From Halocatena salina (GTDB lineage Archaea > Halobacteriota > Halobacteria > Halobacteriales > Haloarculaceae): a stretch of 64,000 nt of DNA. Of this stretch, positions 52,986 to 61,572 are shown one piece after another. The position numbers were made by a program, and so were the translations under genes. The notes under the pieces are model-generated. The model did no database searches and was not told the DNA's origin. It saw only the letters and a list, made by a program, of their open reading frames with translations. Location: positions 868,001 through 932,000 of the forward strand of contig NZ_CP096019.1 in the NCBI RefSeq assembly GCF_023115355.1, given 5' to 3'. Positions within the stretch are counted from its first letter, which is position 1. Every line of letters starts with the position of its first letter.

Positions 52986-53765
52986 ATGGCAAAAGATGAG
53001 CCTTCCGACGAAGAAGAGCGAGAACTGTGGGACAGACTACTCACAACCACCACCGAAGAGGAGTTTCGGAAATTCGTTATTGACCAATTAGCCCTACGTC
53101 CTGACGAATCGGTACTCTCGGTGGGGTGTGGCCCTGGCTTCGAGACAGCAGCTCTCGCCCAGCATATCACAGAAGAAGGAAGTATCACCGGTATTGATCT
53201 AAACGAGGAGGTGCTAGCCGCGGCCAAAGACCGGTGCGGCGATTTCTCACAGGTGTCATTCAAGCAGGGAGATATCACCGACTTGCCGGTGGCAGATGGG
53301 AGATACGACCTCGCTATCGCCAAACAGGTGTTTTCTCAGATTTCCGATGTTGAATCGGCACTGAATGAGCTTTATCGCGTAATCAAACGGGATGGCCGAA
53401 TGGCTGTCACTGCAGGCGACAGGCGGACGCACGTCAAGCATACCCCGACTGACCGGATGCAGCGTGCCGACGACATCTATCGGTCTGAGATGACCGATCG
53501 GCAACGTGGGACACGCCTCGTCGGATTGCTTCCTGAGACCGGCTTCAGCGTTGAGAAAGTCATTCCACGTGCAAAGATTCAGACCGAGATTAACGCTCAG
53601 ATTGAGCGAGGGATTGAAATACAGCGGCGATTTTTACAGGCGAGCGATACGTTTGACGACGCCGAAATCGAGACCTGGGAACAGGAGCTGAGAGAACTCG
53701 ACGAGGCTGACCAATTCCTCTCCTGTGGGACGGCCTTTCTCTACCTCGTTCGTAAACCTGAGTAG
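52986..53765 (+). CDS. Class I SAM-dependent methyltransferase
   Basis: A 259-aa protein with motif I VLSVGCGPGFETAALA (about 40-55), the acid of motif II GIDLNEEVLAAAK, motif III-like DITDLPVADGRYDLAIAKQVFSQI and motif IV-like LNELYRVIKRDGRMAVTAGD. The fold is a typical Rossmann methyltransferase. The substrate is unknown; the late helical part fits small-molecule or menaquinone-type enzymes (UbiE-like). Its composition is more AT-rich than its neighbours, a possible sign of transfer. It is a single gene. Confidence 0.87.
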   Translation: MAKDEPSDEEERELWDRLLTTTTEEEFRKFVIDQLALRPDESVLSVGCGPGFETAALAQHITEEGSITGIDLNEEVLAAAKDRCGDFSQVSFKQGDITDLPVADGRYDLAIAKQVFSQISDVESALNELYRVIKRDGRMAVTAGDRRTHVKHTPTDRMQRADDIYRSEMTDRQRGTRLVGLLPETGFSVEKVIPRAKIQTEINAQIERGIEIQRRFLQASDTFDDAEIETWEQELRELDEADQFLSCGTAFLYLVRKPE

Positions 53766-54121
53766 GCTACTGTCTTTGCCCTCTCTATCAACCGCTCAGA
53801 GCGTCTGGTTGAGAGTATGTATAGTCGTCTAAAGATTTCAACAGAGCTATCCACATATATCAACACGCAGTGACACGGGGTGAGCAAGCTTCCCCGAGTG
53901 TGGCGGACAGGGTGGTAGCAGTAAGTGACCTACCTGCACCGCGACCGCTTCGCCTCCGCTCGCTGGGCAAACATGTTGTTGAGGGATGTCTTACACACCG
54001 CTCTTCTATAGAAACCAAGAGATAGAGACAATGGCTAGGACAGTAGAAGGCATAGGGTCCACCCTAGCTACTATACGATACTCGTAAACACCTTTTTACT
54101 TCCATATCGGAGTGTGTACCG
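53766..54121. other. Non-coding interval with dyads and promoter for the membrane gene
   Basis: Soon after the methyltransferase stop, CTATCAACC and GGTTGAGAG form an imperfect hairpin, a likely terminator. Its centre (53870-53990) has CG-rich short dyads reminiscent of IS debris. CTTTTTACTT about 28 nt before 54122 is a likely TATA box. No gene was found. Confidence 0.45.
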
Positions 54122-54841
54122 ATGCCGTTCACGCTCTACCATCTCGGTCCAGCACTACTGATCGGCCTTCCGCTTCGCCGCCGGATCGATCTCCTGACAC
54201 TCTGTACTGCTAGCGTGGTTCTCGATATCTGGCCAGCACTCGTGTTGTTCGGAGTGTTACCGGGACCGTACCACTGGGTTGAACACACGTATCTCGGTGG
54301 TGCCGTCGTCGCTGGTGTCCTCACAAGCGGAATGGTACTGGGTGCGCGCCAGTACCCAACCCAGTTCGATCGATGGCGATCTGATACAGGCAGCCTCACT
54401 GGTCTCGTTGTCCCGGCTTTCATCGGCACGTTGTTTCATGTCACGCTCGATAGTATTACTCATCCGACAATGGATCCGTTTACCCCGATCGCTGGCAACC
54501 CGTTCTCTCGACTCCTGACACTTATGGAATTGACAGATATTTGCGCTACTCTCTTATGTATCGGTCTTGTGTGGCTCATACTCCTATACACAGCAAGAAG
54601 GCAAAATTCAGAGATGTCGTCCAGCACGGCTCTGGATCGGTTGTTTTCGATCGGTCCGCTGCACATGCTCAGCATCCCTCTCAGACACCGGTTATTTGGA
54701 GCCAGCATTGCCGTCCTCGGCGTTGCGATACTTCTAGTGGCCGGTCGTACCGATATTTTCATCGCGAAGGTCATATGGGGTGCTTCCGGCGGGATCATCC
54801 TGTTCAACGGGCTGTATCTCAACGGCGTCCGGCTTCGATAG
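54122..54841 (+). CDS. YdjM/DUF457-like membrane protein, longer paralogue
   Basis: A 239-aa protein with seven hydrophobic helices, starting MPFTLYHLGPALLIGLPLRRR, with HTYLGGAVVAGVL and HVTLDSITHPTMDPFTP. It shares these blocks with the 164-aa protein at 5832 and adds about 75 residues with two or three C-terminal helices (YTARRQNSEMSSSTALDR linker, then FGASIAVLGVAILLVAG). The two are paralogues. A metal-dependent hydrolase role is annotated for the family but unproven. A TATA box lies 28 nt upstream. Confidence 0.75.
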   Translation: MPFTLYHLGPALLIGLPLRRRIDLLTLCTASVVLDIWPALVLFGVLPGPYHWVEHTYLGGAVVAGVLTSGMVLGARQYPTQFDRWRSDTGSLTGLVVPAFIGTLFHVTLDSITHPTMDPFTPIAGNPFSRLLTLMELTDICATLLCIGLVWLILLYTARRQNSEMSSSTALDRLFSIGPLHMLSIPLRHRLFGASIAVLGVAILLVAGRTDIFIAKVIWGASGGIILFNGLYLNGVRLR

Positions 54842-54976
54842 CAACACAAGCACGATGTTGGTAGCACGCCCGACTCCTGTCGAATATGGTGGCATGGTGC
54901 GGTTTCATCCTGAGGGAGAATATGCGGATGCTTCTCACAGAGAAGTACAGTTATCCACCAAAAACGTAAGAGAGCG

Positions 54977-55156
54977 TTATCTCACGGTCGCCGGTTCACC
55001 CGCTGGAGCCGTCGTCTCCCGAACGTTGATACCGTTACCCTGAAGTCGCTTGTACATCGTTTCCGGTGTCACACCGGCGTAGCCGGCCGCCTGTTCGAGC
55101 GTCAGCGTTCCCGACTGGTACAATGATATCGCAGCCACGACCGCGTGTTGGCGCAT
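54977..55156 (-). CDS. Small UPF0175-like / HTH protein, 59 aa
   Basis: The frame MRQHAVVAAISLYQSGTLTL is followed by EQAAGYAGVTPETMYKRLQGNGINVRE. The helix-turn-helix (LTLEQAAGYAGVTPETMYKRL) resembles UPF0175/antitoxin-type DNA-binding proteins. A TATA-like TTATAGGG about 26 nt upstream of the ATG supports the start. UPF0175 members are often paired with PIN toxins, but no PIN gene is adjacent here. It is short but has a plausible fold. Confidence 0.65.
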   Translation of the reverse strand: MRQHAVVAAISLYQSGTLTLEQAAGYAGVTPETMYKRLQGNGINVRETTAPAGEPATVR

Positions 55157-55271
55157 ACGTCATAATGTGTCTCAATACCCTATAAGCATACTGTGAGGTT
55201 ATATCTCATTATATGCCGTAGGATCTCACTGTGTAGCAAGGCTTTTTGCCGGCGTCATCGCCAATTCCGGC

Positions 55272-55760
55272 ATGGACACACGAGCCGAACTGCTCGGTCT
55301 GTTGCGCGAGAACGCCCGCTACTCCGTGAGTGATCTCGCGCGTCTCACCGGTCGAGACGAAAACGAGATCGAGGAAGCGATAACCACCTTAGAACAGGAC
55401 GGTGTTCTTCGGGGGTATCAGGCCGTGGTGGACTGGAGTCAGGCCGACTCGGAGCCGGTTCGGGCCACCGTCGAACTCAACGTGGCGCTCGATCGTGAGA
55501 CGGGGTACGACGACATCGCACGACGGATCGTGAAGTTCGAGGAGGTGCGCTCGCTCCGTCTGGTGAGTGGAGATTTCGATTTCGCCCTCGATGTCGAAGC
55601 TGACTCGATGGGTGCGGTGTCCCGGTTCATCAGCGAGCAAGTGGCTCCAGTGCCGGAAGTCACCCAGACGGTCACCCACTATGTGATGGAGAGCTACAAA
55701 GAAAACGGGATCGAATTCAGTGACGGGCACGACGACGACCGCCTGTCGGTCACGCCATGA
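55272..55760 (+). CDS. Lrp/AsnC family transcriptional regulator
   Basis: A 162-aa protein. The N-terminal HTH (ELLGLLRENARYSVSDLARLTGRDENEIEEAITTLEQDGVLRGYQ) leads into the AsnC ligand-binding RAM domain (VRATVELNVALDRETGYDDIARRIVKFEEVRSLRLVSGDFDFALDVEA). It senses an amino acid or metabolite and regulates linked genes. Its stop overlaps the start of the aminotransferase by 4 nt, so the two are co-transcribed and co-regulated. Confidence 0.93.
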   Translation: MDTRAELLGLLRENARYSVSDLARLTGRDENEIEEAITTLEQDGVLRGYQAVVDWSQADSEPVRATVELNVALDRETGYDDIARRIVKFEEVRSLRLVSGDFDFALDVEADSMGAVSRFISEQVAPVPEVTQTVTHYVMESYKENGIEFSDGHDDDRLSVTP

Positions 55761-56902
55761 CGGGACCGTCGATCGCCGAGCGTGTTCGTCAGGTCCCCCC
55801 TTCAGGAATCCGTCGGTTTTTCGAACTTGCCGAGGAAATGGATGACGTGATCTCCCTTGGCGTGGGTGAACCGGACTTTACTGCTCCCTCGCGGGCGCGG
55901 GAAGCGGCTATCGGTTCTATCGAGCAGGGGCGCACATCATACACCGCCAATCGGGGGAAGCGCGAACTGCGTGAGACCATCGCGGACCACATCGAGAAGT
56001 GGGATCTCACCTATGACCCGGACGAAGAAATCCTCGTGACGGCGGGTGCGAGCGAAGCGCTCGATCTGACGTTTCGTGCACTCGTCGATCCAGGCGACGT
56101 CGTGGCTGTCACTCAGCCCTCATACGTCTCTTACGTTCCGAGTGCCATCTTCGCGGGCGGGACAGTGTGTCCAGTCCAAACGAGAGCACGAGACGAGTTC
56201 GTGCTCACGCCCGAGGTGCTCGAAGAGGCCGGAGCTGGGGATGCCGATCTGCTCGTGCTCTGTTATCCGAACAACCCGACTGGCGCGACGATGACACGAG
56301 AAGAACTCGCCCGGGTGGCCGCGTTTGCCCGCGAGCACGATCTCACAGTGCTTTCCGACGAGATCTACGCCGATCTCACGTACGTCGGTGAGCACACCTC
56401 TATCGCCAGCTTCGAAGGGATGAAAGATCGGACAGTGGTGTACAACGGCTTCTCGAAGGCGTACGCCATGACCGGACTCCGACTAGGGTACGCGCTCGGG
56501 CCGAGTGAGGTGATCGACGCGATGAACCGCGTTCACCAGTACACGATGTTGTCCGCGCCCACGACTCCACAGTACGCCGCTATCGAAGCCCTTCAGTCGT
56601 GTGATGACTCCGTCGAAGCGATGCGAACCCAGTACGACCGTCGTCGGAAGTTCGTGCTCTCGCGCTTGGAGGAGATGGGTATCGACTGCTTCGAGGCGAC
56701 TGGTGCGTTCTACGTCTTCCCTGAATCTCCATGGAACGACGCCGGGGCGTTCGCCGAGGCGCTCCTCGAAGAACAGAAGGTCGCAATGGTTCCCGGCACG
56801 GCCTTCGGAGAAGGCGGGTCAGGACACCTTCGTCTGTCGTATGCGACCGGCTTGGAAGACCTCCGAACTGCGATGAATCGACTCGAACGGTTCCTGCAGT
56901 GA
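55757..56902 (+). CDS. Pyridoxal-phosphate aminotransferase (class I/II)
   Basis: A 381-aa fold-type I enzyme. It has ISLGVGEPDFTAPSRAREAAI, TAGASEALDLTFRALVDPGDVVAV, NPTGATMTREEL, the region DEIYADLTY and the PLP lysine in YNGFSKAYAMTGLRLGYA. The substrate specificity (aspartate or aromatic amino acids) is not obvious. It is translationally coupled to the Lrp regulator, suggesting that amino-acid supply sets its expression. Confidence 0.93.
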   Translation: MTGPSIAERVRQVPPSGIRRFFELAEEMDDVISLGVGEPDFTAPSRAREAAIGSIEQGRTSYTANRGKRELRETIADHIEKWDLTYDPDEEILVTAGASEALDLTFRALVDPGDVVAVTQPSYVSYVPSAIFAGGTVCPVQTRARDEFVLTPEVLEEAGAGDADLLVLCYPNNPTGATMTREELARVAAFAREHDLTVLSDEIYADLTYVGEHTSIASFEGMKDRTVVYNGFSKAYAMTGLRLGYALGPSEVIDAMNRVHQYTMLSAPTTPQYAAIEALQSCDDSVEAMRTQYDRRRKFVLSRLEEMGIDCFEATGAFYVFPESPWNDAGAFAEALLEEQKVAMVPGTAFGEGGSGHLRLSYATGLEDLRTAMNRLERFLQ

Positions 56903-57030
56903 TCCATCCCCGGGATCGTATCGGATCAGCCATCACTAGTTGAAGAATAGATGTTCATCAGATGTATTTAAGGAATATACATCCATCACAAGAAGTTCTT
57001 AAATACAACCCCGTGATACACTATAACACG

Positions 57031-57129
57031 ATGGAAGACAAGACGCTAAAAGACGTATCCCACACACCACCAGCTGGAGAGTCGATCGAACGGGTGTGGA
57101 AGCGGGGATACGAGACGGACGTCGAGTAA
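57031..57129 (+). CDS. 32-aa haloarchaeal microprotein
   Basis: The frame reads MEDKTLKDVSHTPPAGES, then IERVWKRGYETDVE. TTAAATACA is centred about 26 nt before the ATG, fitting a leaderless start. It is 60 bp upstream of the DUF7315 membrane gene. It is too short for a fold; a soluble partner peptide of the membrane proteins is an inference. A chance frame cannot be excluded. Confidence 0.45.
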   Translation: MEDKTLKDVSHTPPAGESIERVWKRGYETDVE

Positions 57130-57189
57130 AAACAGCTGTAGACCCTCGAAGTGAGGGAAGTGAAGTAGCCTGACCGCGTCAGTTTTCGT

Positions 57190-57489
57190 ATGGCCGACAC
57201 CAACGGATCCGAGCAGTCTACAGAAGACGGTGACGTGATCGTTCCTCTGTCGGTGTATAAGATCGTTACCGTTTTCTCGACGCTCATCGCTGGGGCCGCA
57301 GTCGTGGCGGGGTTCGCTGTGCTGGATACGGCGACTCAACAGGCTCAGGCTCCAGCGAGTGAGATCGACGTTCCGCTCGCCCTGCTCGGAGTCGCGGCGA
57401 TCATCGCAGGATCGGCGGTGTACGTCTTCTCGACCCGGTTTCGAACCGCTGGAATGGGAATGGGAAACGCTAAAGACGACGGTGACTAA
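57190..57489 (+). CDS. DUF7315 family membrane protein
   Basis: A 99-aa protein with an acidic N-terminus, VIVPLSVYKIVTVFSTLIAG (helix about 22-44), then VPLALLGVAAIIAGSAVYVFSTRFR (helix about 58-80) and a short charged tail (GMGNAKDDGD). The pattern matches the haloarchaeal family DUF7315. It lies 9 bp from the DUF7314 gene, forming a small operon. Function unknown. Confidence 0.82.
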   Translation: MADTNGSEQSTEDGDVIVPLSVYKIVTVFSTLIAGAAVVAGFAVLDTATQQAQAPASEIDVPLALLGVAAIIAGSAVYVFSTRFRTAGMGMGNAKDDGD

Positions 57490-57498
57490 CAGCCGATA

Positions 57499-57759
57499 AT
57501 GGCCGACGAATTCATCAAGGGGTTCACCATCCTCACGACCAGCATGCTCGGATGGATGGTTATCGCTGGCTGGTACAACACGCCGGGCTTCGAGGAGGCA
57601 CAGCTCTCGGCGGCAGCACCGGAGAACTTACAGATGCTCGACCAGTTCGCGCTCACGTTCAAATCAGGGCTGCTGTGGTTCGCCCTCTTGGGAACGCTGA
57701 CGTTCTGGGTGTTCATTCCCGCCGGGCGCGAGCTACGGAAGGCGATGGCCACCGAGTGA
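57499..57759 (+). CDS. DUF7314 family membrane protein
   Basis: An 86-aa protein with two helices: GFTILTTSMLGWMVIAGWYN (about 8-27) and SGLLWFALLGTLTFWVFIPAGREL (about 55-78). An intervening amphipathic segment contains GFEEAQLSAAAPENLQMLDQ. It matches the haloarchaeal DUF7314 pattern. In an operon with DUF7315. No enzymatic motif. Confidence 0.82.
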   Translation: MADEFIKGFTILTTSMLGWMVIAGWYNTPGFEEAQLSAAAPENLQMLDQFALTFKSGLLWFALLGTLTFWVFIPAGRELRKAMATE

Positions 57760-57859
57760 TCGTGTCGGACCAACCTCTTCGTTCGTCGACAGGAGACGAG
57801 AAACAGTGTTTATAGATCGCGTTCAAACGCGGAGACGGATCGCGGTGCTCACTACGAAG

Positions 57860-58300
57860 TCACACGATTTGGGTCCAGTACGGTCGGATGAGGAAAAACA
57901 AACTGAGATACCCGGCGTACAAGACCACTAACAGGGAGGCAGCGATCGCGCCTTTCGGTCGTTCGAGAGGGAGTTCCTGTCGAACTTCGACCTTTCTGGC
58001 TTCGAACTCGAAAAAATCGGTGAGTGCCATACCGAGTACGAGGGTCGAGATCACGACACCGGCGTGGTATTCCAGCGTCGTATAATAAAACGCGCCGAGG
58101 ATGAGCAGTAGATTCGTCCCGACGAGTGCGGGATGGCGTTCGATCGCTTCTGCACCGTCCGTTTCGGCCTGACGAACGACCGTTCGATGCCCGACAGCAC
58201 GGGCTATGACGTTCACCACTGCGAGAACGAAAAGCACGTGTTCGATCTGTGGACCGATGATCGTGTCGATCGGGCCGAACAGCGAAGCCGCTAGTACCAT
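57860..58300 (-). CDS. DUF7313 family membrane protein
   Basis: A 146-aa protein with about four helices; a conserved segment DFFEFEARKVEVRQELPLERPKGAI links the last two. It matches the haloarchaeal DUF7313 pattern. It is divergent in orientation to the DUF7315-DUF7314 pair, separated by 100 bp, and it follows the NAD-kinase-like gene by 24 bp on the same strand. Function unknown; a shared complex with the DUF7314/7315 products is speculative. Confidence 0.82.
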   Translation of the reverse strand: MVLAASLFGPIDTIIGPQIEHVLFVLAVVNVIARAVGHRTVVRQAETDGAEAIERHPALVGTNLLLILGAFYYTTLEYHAGVVISTLVLGMALTDFFEFEARKVEVRQELPLERPKGAIAASLLVVLYAGYLSLFFLIRPYWTQIV

Positions 58301-58324
58301 ACCTACACCGGAGAGGTGCTTCCA

Positions 58325-59113
58325 TTAGAGCCTTTCCAATCCTCGTTCGATGTCGATCGTTTCGATCGTCGTTACTGGCTGCAAGCGGAGTGGCTCGGCG
58401 GGCGAAACGGTTCCGACCTGACGCCCATCGACGCGGAGTTCAACGGCCGTATCGTCCCGGTCGACGGTGAGTTGAACGTCCGACAGCGAGACGACCCAGT
58501 GGTCGGCATCGATCGAAAACGGCGCGATCGGAGCGACGACGCCGACGTCGGTTTCGGCCGCGATTCGCGGCCCTCCAGCGTCGTGAGCATAGCCGTGACT
58601 CCCAGCAGGGGTAGCGACCACGACGCCGTCGGCTCGGACGCTCATGATTCGCTGTCGTCGCTGGCCGTGAGTAGCGACGACAGTGTACTCGGAAATGCGC
58701 GCTGGCTCTTCGGTGATCAACGTCACGTCCGCGAGCGCGTGAATGAGTCCATCGGACCGACCGATTCCGATGACCGGATGTGTGACGGTGAGCTGCTGGG
58801 GTTCGGTATCGGCGTGGTCGTTGGGTCGGTCTCGATCCGACGAAAACAGGTCAAGCAACCACGGTAGCTCCGTTTGAACCCGGTCCAGAGAGAGCGAACC
58901 GAGGCCGGGCGTGTCGGTTCCGATTGGGAGGATCGGGGCTGATGGATCCGGAACGAGCGATCGGAGTGCTGGATCTCCCACAGCGACGATGAACGCAATA
59001 TCGTCGTTCTGTCCGGTGCGATGATCGACGAGTGGAGTCCCACCACCGGATTCGACCGCGGTTACGACCGGCTCGACCGCATCGCCGACGACACCAACTC
59101 GTGGGTCGGTCAT
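58325..59113 (-). CDS. NAD kinase-like protein, probably degenerate
   Basis: A 262-aa protein with the NAD kinase fold order: AFIVAVGDPALRSLV in place of the GGDGT loop, LADVTLITEEPARISEYTV in place of LNEV, ADGVVVATPAGSHGYAHDAGG in place of TPTGSTAYSLSAGG, and a C-terminal RVDGRQVGTVSP. The Gly-rich catalytic loop has lost its G-G-x-G-T form and the N-E pair is changed, so activity is doubtful. It may bind dinucleotides as a sensor. It lies with M28 peptidase and DUF7313 on one strand. Confidence 0.78.
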   Translation of the reverse strand: MTDPRVGVVGDAVEPVVTAVESGGGTPLVDHRTGQNDDIAFIVAVGDPALRSLVPDPSAPILPIGTDTPGLGSLSLDRVQTELPWLLDLFSSDRDRPNDHADTEPQQLTVTHPVIGIGRSDGLIHALADVTLITEEPARISEYTVVATHGQRRQRIMSVRADGVVVATPAGSHGYAHDAGGPRIAAETDVGVVAPIAPFSIDADHWVVSLSDVQLTVDRDDTAVELRVDGRQVGTVSPAEPLRLQPVTTIETIDIERGLERL

Positions 59114-59137
59114 CAGTAGCGTTGTTGGTCCGCCTTG

Positions 59138-60463
59138 CTAAACGACTTTCGAGGATCCATCGTCCGGAAGATCACCGATGAGCGACAGTCCTTCGGCTTT
59201 GCCCTCTCGTTGTAATGCTGCGATGATCTCCGTTCGTGGGCGGTGATGGAGCGACGTCTCATCGCGTGCGAGTAACACGAGGAGTTCGGTGACGAGGATC
59301 GCACTCTCGCGGAGCGTTCGCGGTTCTAACTTGTCGAGCGTGTCCGCGCGAGTGTGTCCCCATCCCCGACCTCGGCTGTCGGTTTCGCTCCTGAGATGAA
59401 GCCCTGGAACTCCGCCTTCAAGCACGAACGGCCAATGATCGCTGTGGGGATTTTGGTGGGGAATCTTCGAGATCGGGTGATCGAATCGATCTGCGATCCG
59501 GTCGAGGACATCATCGAGACCCGGAAATCCGTGAGTAAACGCCGAAATCGTTCGATTTCGTGCGACACCGTCGTTGTTAACGACGGCCTTGATCCGATCG
59601 AGATCGATCCGATCGGCTTCGTGTTCGGAGCCACACAAGCCGACTTCCTCTGCGCCGAACGCGACGAACCGCACTCGTGTCTCTAGCTCGTCTTCACGCA
59701 TTGCGAGCGCAGCGGCGAGTTCGACGACCATAGCCGTCCCCATTCCGTTGTCCATCGCACCCTCGGCGATGTCGTGTGCATCGAGGTGGCTTGTAACGAG
59801 GATCTCCTCGTCCGTGTCTGGACCCATCACGGCGTGAACGTTTTGGCTCGTTGCGGTACCGACGTTCGCTCCGACCTCCACCGTGGCTGGTTCGCCTTCG
59901 AAGCGCCGGACGAGTCGCTCTCCCACCTCCTTGGACACGCCAACGGCAGGGATCGCACCGATCGGTTCGGCAGGAGTTCCGATGCTACCGGTTGGGGCGA
60001 GACAGCCATCGATGTGATTTTTGAAAATGAAACCAACTGCACCCGCTTCGACCGCACGACAGTACTTCTCGCGGCGGTGAATGAACCGATCGTACCACTC
60101 CGGGACGGTGCTCGACACCACTACGATCGATCCGTTCAGATCGGCATCGAAATCAGCGGGAAGACCGTGCCCGAGATCGACCAGCTCGCCAGTGGTGTTC
60201 TCGGGAGGGCTGCGCGGCAACGCGATACTTTCGTGGCGACGACCGCCGGCTCGGACGGCACTCGATTCCCGTTCCCATCCTTGGATATCGAACACATCGA
60301 GATGGACCTCACATCCACCAGCCTCTGCGAGTGCGTCACGGGTCGCCACTGCTGCCTCGCGTTCGCCATCACTGCCAGCCATCCGGTCGTCGATGTCGAC
60401 CAGCCGTTCGAGGTGTTCCCATCCGACAGTGCTCGTAAACGTCGTACCGATCCAGTCGGTCAT
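59138..60463 (-). CDS. M28 family zinc aminopeptidase
   Basis: A 441-aa protein. It has the PA-domain-like insert (about 120-200) and the M28 catalytic core with metal-ligand His/Asp in LVTSHLDAHDIAEGAMDNGMG, the catalytic Glu in VAFGAEEVGLCGSEHEA, the Asp in VVNNDGVA and a late His in HQNPHSDHWPF. It is a leucyl/aminopeptidase S or glutamate-carboxypeptidase-like enzyme. There is no signal peptide from this start (MTDWIGTTFTSTVG), so it is intracellular. The longer frame adds 28 residues. Confidence 0.9.
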   Translation of the reverse strand: MTDWIGTTFTSTVGWEHLERLVDIDDRMAGSDGEREAAVATRDALAEAGGCEVHLDVFDIQGWERESSAVRAGGRRHESIALPRSPPENTTGELVDLGHGLPADFDADLNGSIVVVSSTVPEWYDRFIHRREKYCRAVEAGAVGFIFKNHIDGCLAPTGSIGTPAEPIGAIPAVGVSKEVGERLVRRFEGEPATVEVGANVGTATSQNVHAVMGPDTDEEILVTSHLDAHDIAEGAMDNGMGTAMVVELAAALAMREDELETRVRFVAFGAEEVGLCGSEHEADRIDLDRIKAVVNNDGVARNRTISAFTHGFPGLDDVLDRIADRFDHPISKIPHQNPHSDHWPFVLEGGVPGLHLRSETDSRGRGWGHTRADTLDKLEPRTLRESAILVTELLVLLARDETSLHHRPRTEIIAALQREGKAEGLSLIGDLPDDGSSKVV

Positions 60464-60524
60464 ACAGTACACACTACAAACACGACAGTAATCAGTTCGA
60501 TGACCGTCTTCGAGCGGTGAGAAA

Positions 60525-61088
60525 CTACCCGTCGCCGTTTTCGTCAACGATCACGACCGATCCGGAGACGACATCGACGTTGATGAGCGTTTTTACGTCG
60601 TGATCGTCCATTTTATTCTCACCGCCAACCTTTTTGATGACTGCAACGATGTCCGCGATGTCTGCGCCGATCTCTTCGAGGGCACTGGTGATACTGTGGA
60701 GCGTACCTCCCGTCGAGAGAACGTCATCGAGCAACAGCACCCGATCGTCGGGTTCGACATCGTTCAAGTACATCTCGTTTTCCGAGTAGCCCGTTACTTG
60801 CGCGAGCGAAACCTCACCCTCCAGACCGTACTGGCGCTTCCGAATGACGACGAGCGGAATGTCCGTCATCAACGATACGGCTGTCGAAATGTGGATGCCC
60901 ATTGCAGCCGGTGTCACGATCTTATTGACACCGTCGAGATCCGCCTTTCGGATAATCCCGATAACGATTTCGCGGAGCAACTCCGGTTCCAACATCGGAA
61001 CCCCGTCACTGATGGGATGGACGAAGTATTCGTACTCCCCCTTTTGAATGATTGGCGCGTCCCGAAGCGACTGAGAGAGCCGTTCCAT
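60525..61088 (-). CDS. Hypoxanthine/adenine phosphoribosyltransferase family
   Basis: A 187-aa type I phosphoribosyltransferase. The PRPP loop is [17 protein letters not shown] (about 116-132), preceded by [16 protein letters not shown]-terminal archaeal features are [26 protein letters not shown]. It salvages purine bases using PRPP. The family is annotated as archaeal HPRT or APRT; the exact base is uncertain. A TATA-like ACTTTTACG lies about 26 nt upstream. The M28 gene follows downstream on the same strand after 61 bp. Confidence 0.92.
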   Translation of the reverse strand: MERLSQSLRDAPIIQKGEYEYFVHPISDGVPMLEPELLREIVIGIIRKADLDGVNKIVTPAAMGIHISTAVSLMTDIPLVVIRKRQYGLEGEVSLAQVTGYSENEMYLNDVEPDDRVLLLDDVLSTGGTLHSITSALEEIGADIADIVAVIKKVGGENKMDDHDVKTLINVDVVSGSVVIVDENGDG

Positions 61089-61572
61089 GCTGCCCGTACA
61101 TGATGAAGACGTAAAAGTACAGCTTGTTGTACTTGCGTTCGAGAGCCGTTCTCACATCGGACGACCGGTCGATCCGGCATCTAGTATAGAATATGGTGTA
61201 TGTTATGTGTCACTTGCTCGTTTACAGGCGGTCGAGGCGATTCACGAGGAAGTTGCTCCAACACGAAGATCCAGCCGGTTACCGAGTAGGTTCCAAGACC
61301 ATCCCTTCTGAGGCTGGTGGGTTTTATTCCCATCCGGGACGGTTCACCGCTTGCGAACGACACGAACCCCACGGTCGATGAACAGTGTCGTCGAATACCG
61401 CGAGTCACACCATCCGAAGGGCAGGATTTTCTCTTCGAAGGAAGATAGAGATCGGGGATAACTGAGTAGTATACATCAAGTAACGATGAAGGGAAGCACA
61501 AGAGTTAGAGGCGATACTGACACAGAGTATGTAAGGGAACGACGGTTCAGTCAGCGTCGTCCCGGGACCACA
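61089..61572. other. Non-coding interval between phosphoribosyltransferase and DsbA-like gene
   Basis: These 484 bp contain the promoters of both flanking divergent genes. Several short frames exist but none has haloarchaeal-like acidic composition. In-frame upstream codons before 61573 are Arg-rich and not homologous, so they are left out of the DsbA-like gene. Confidence 0.45.
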
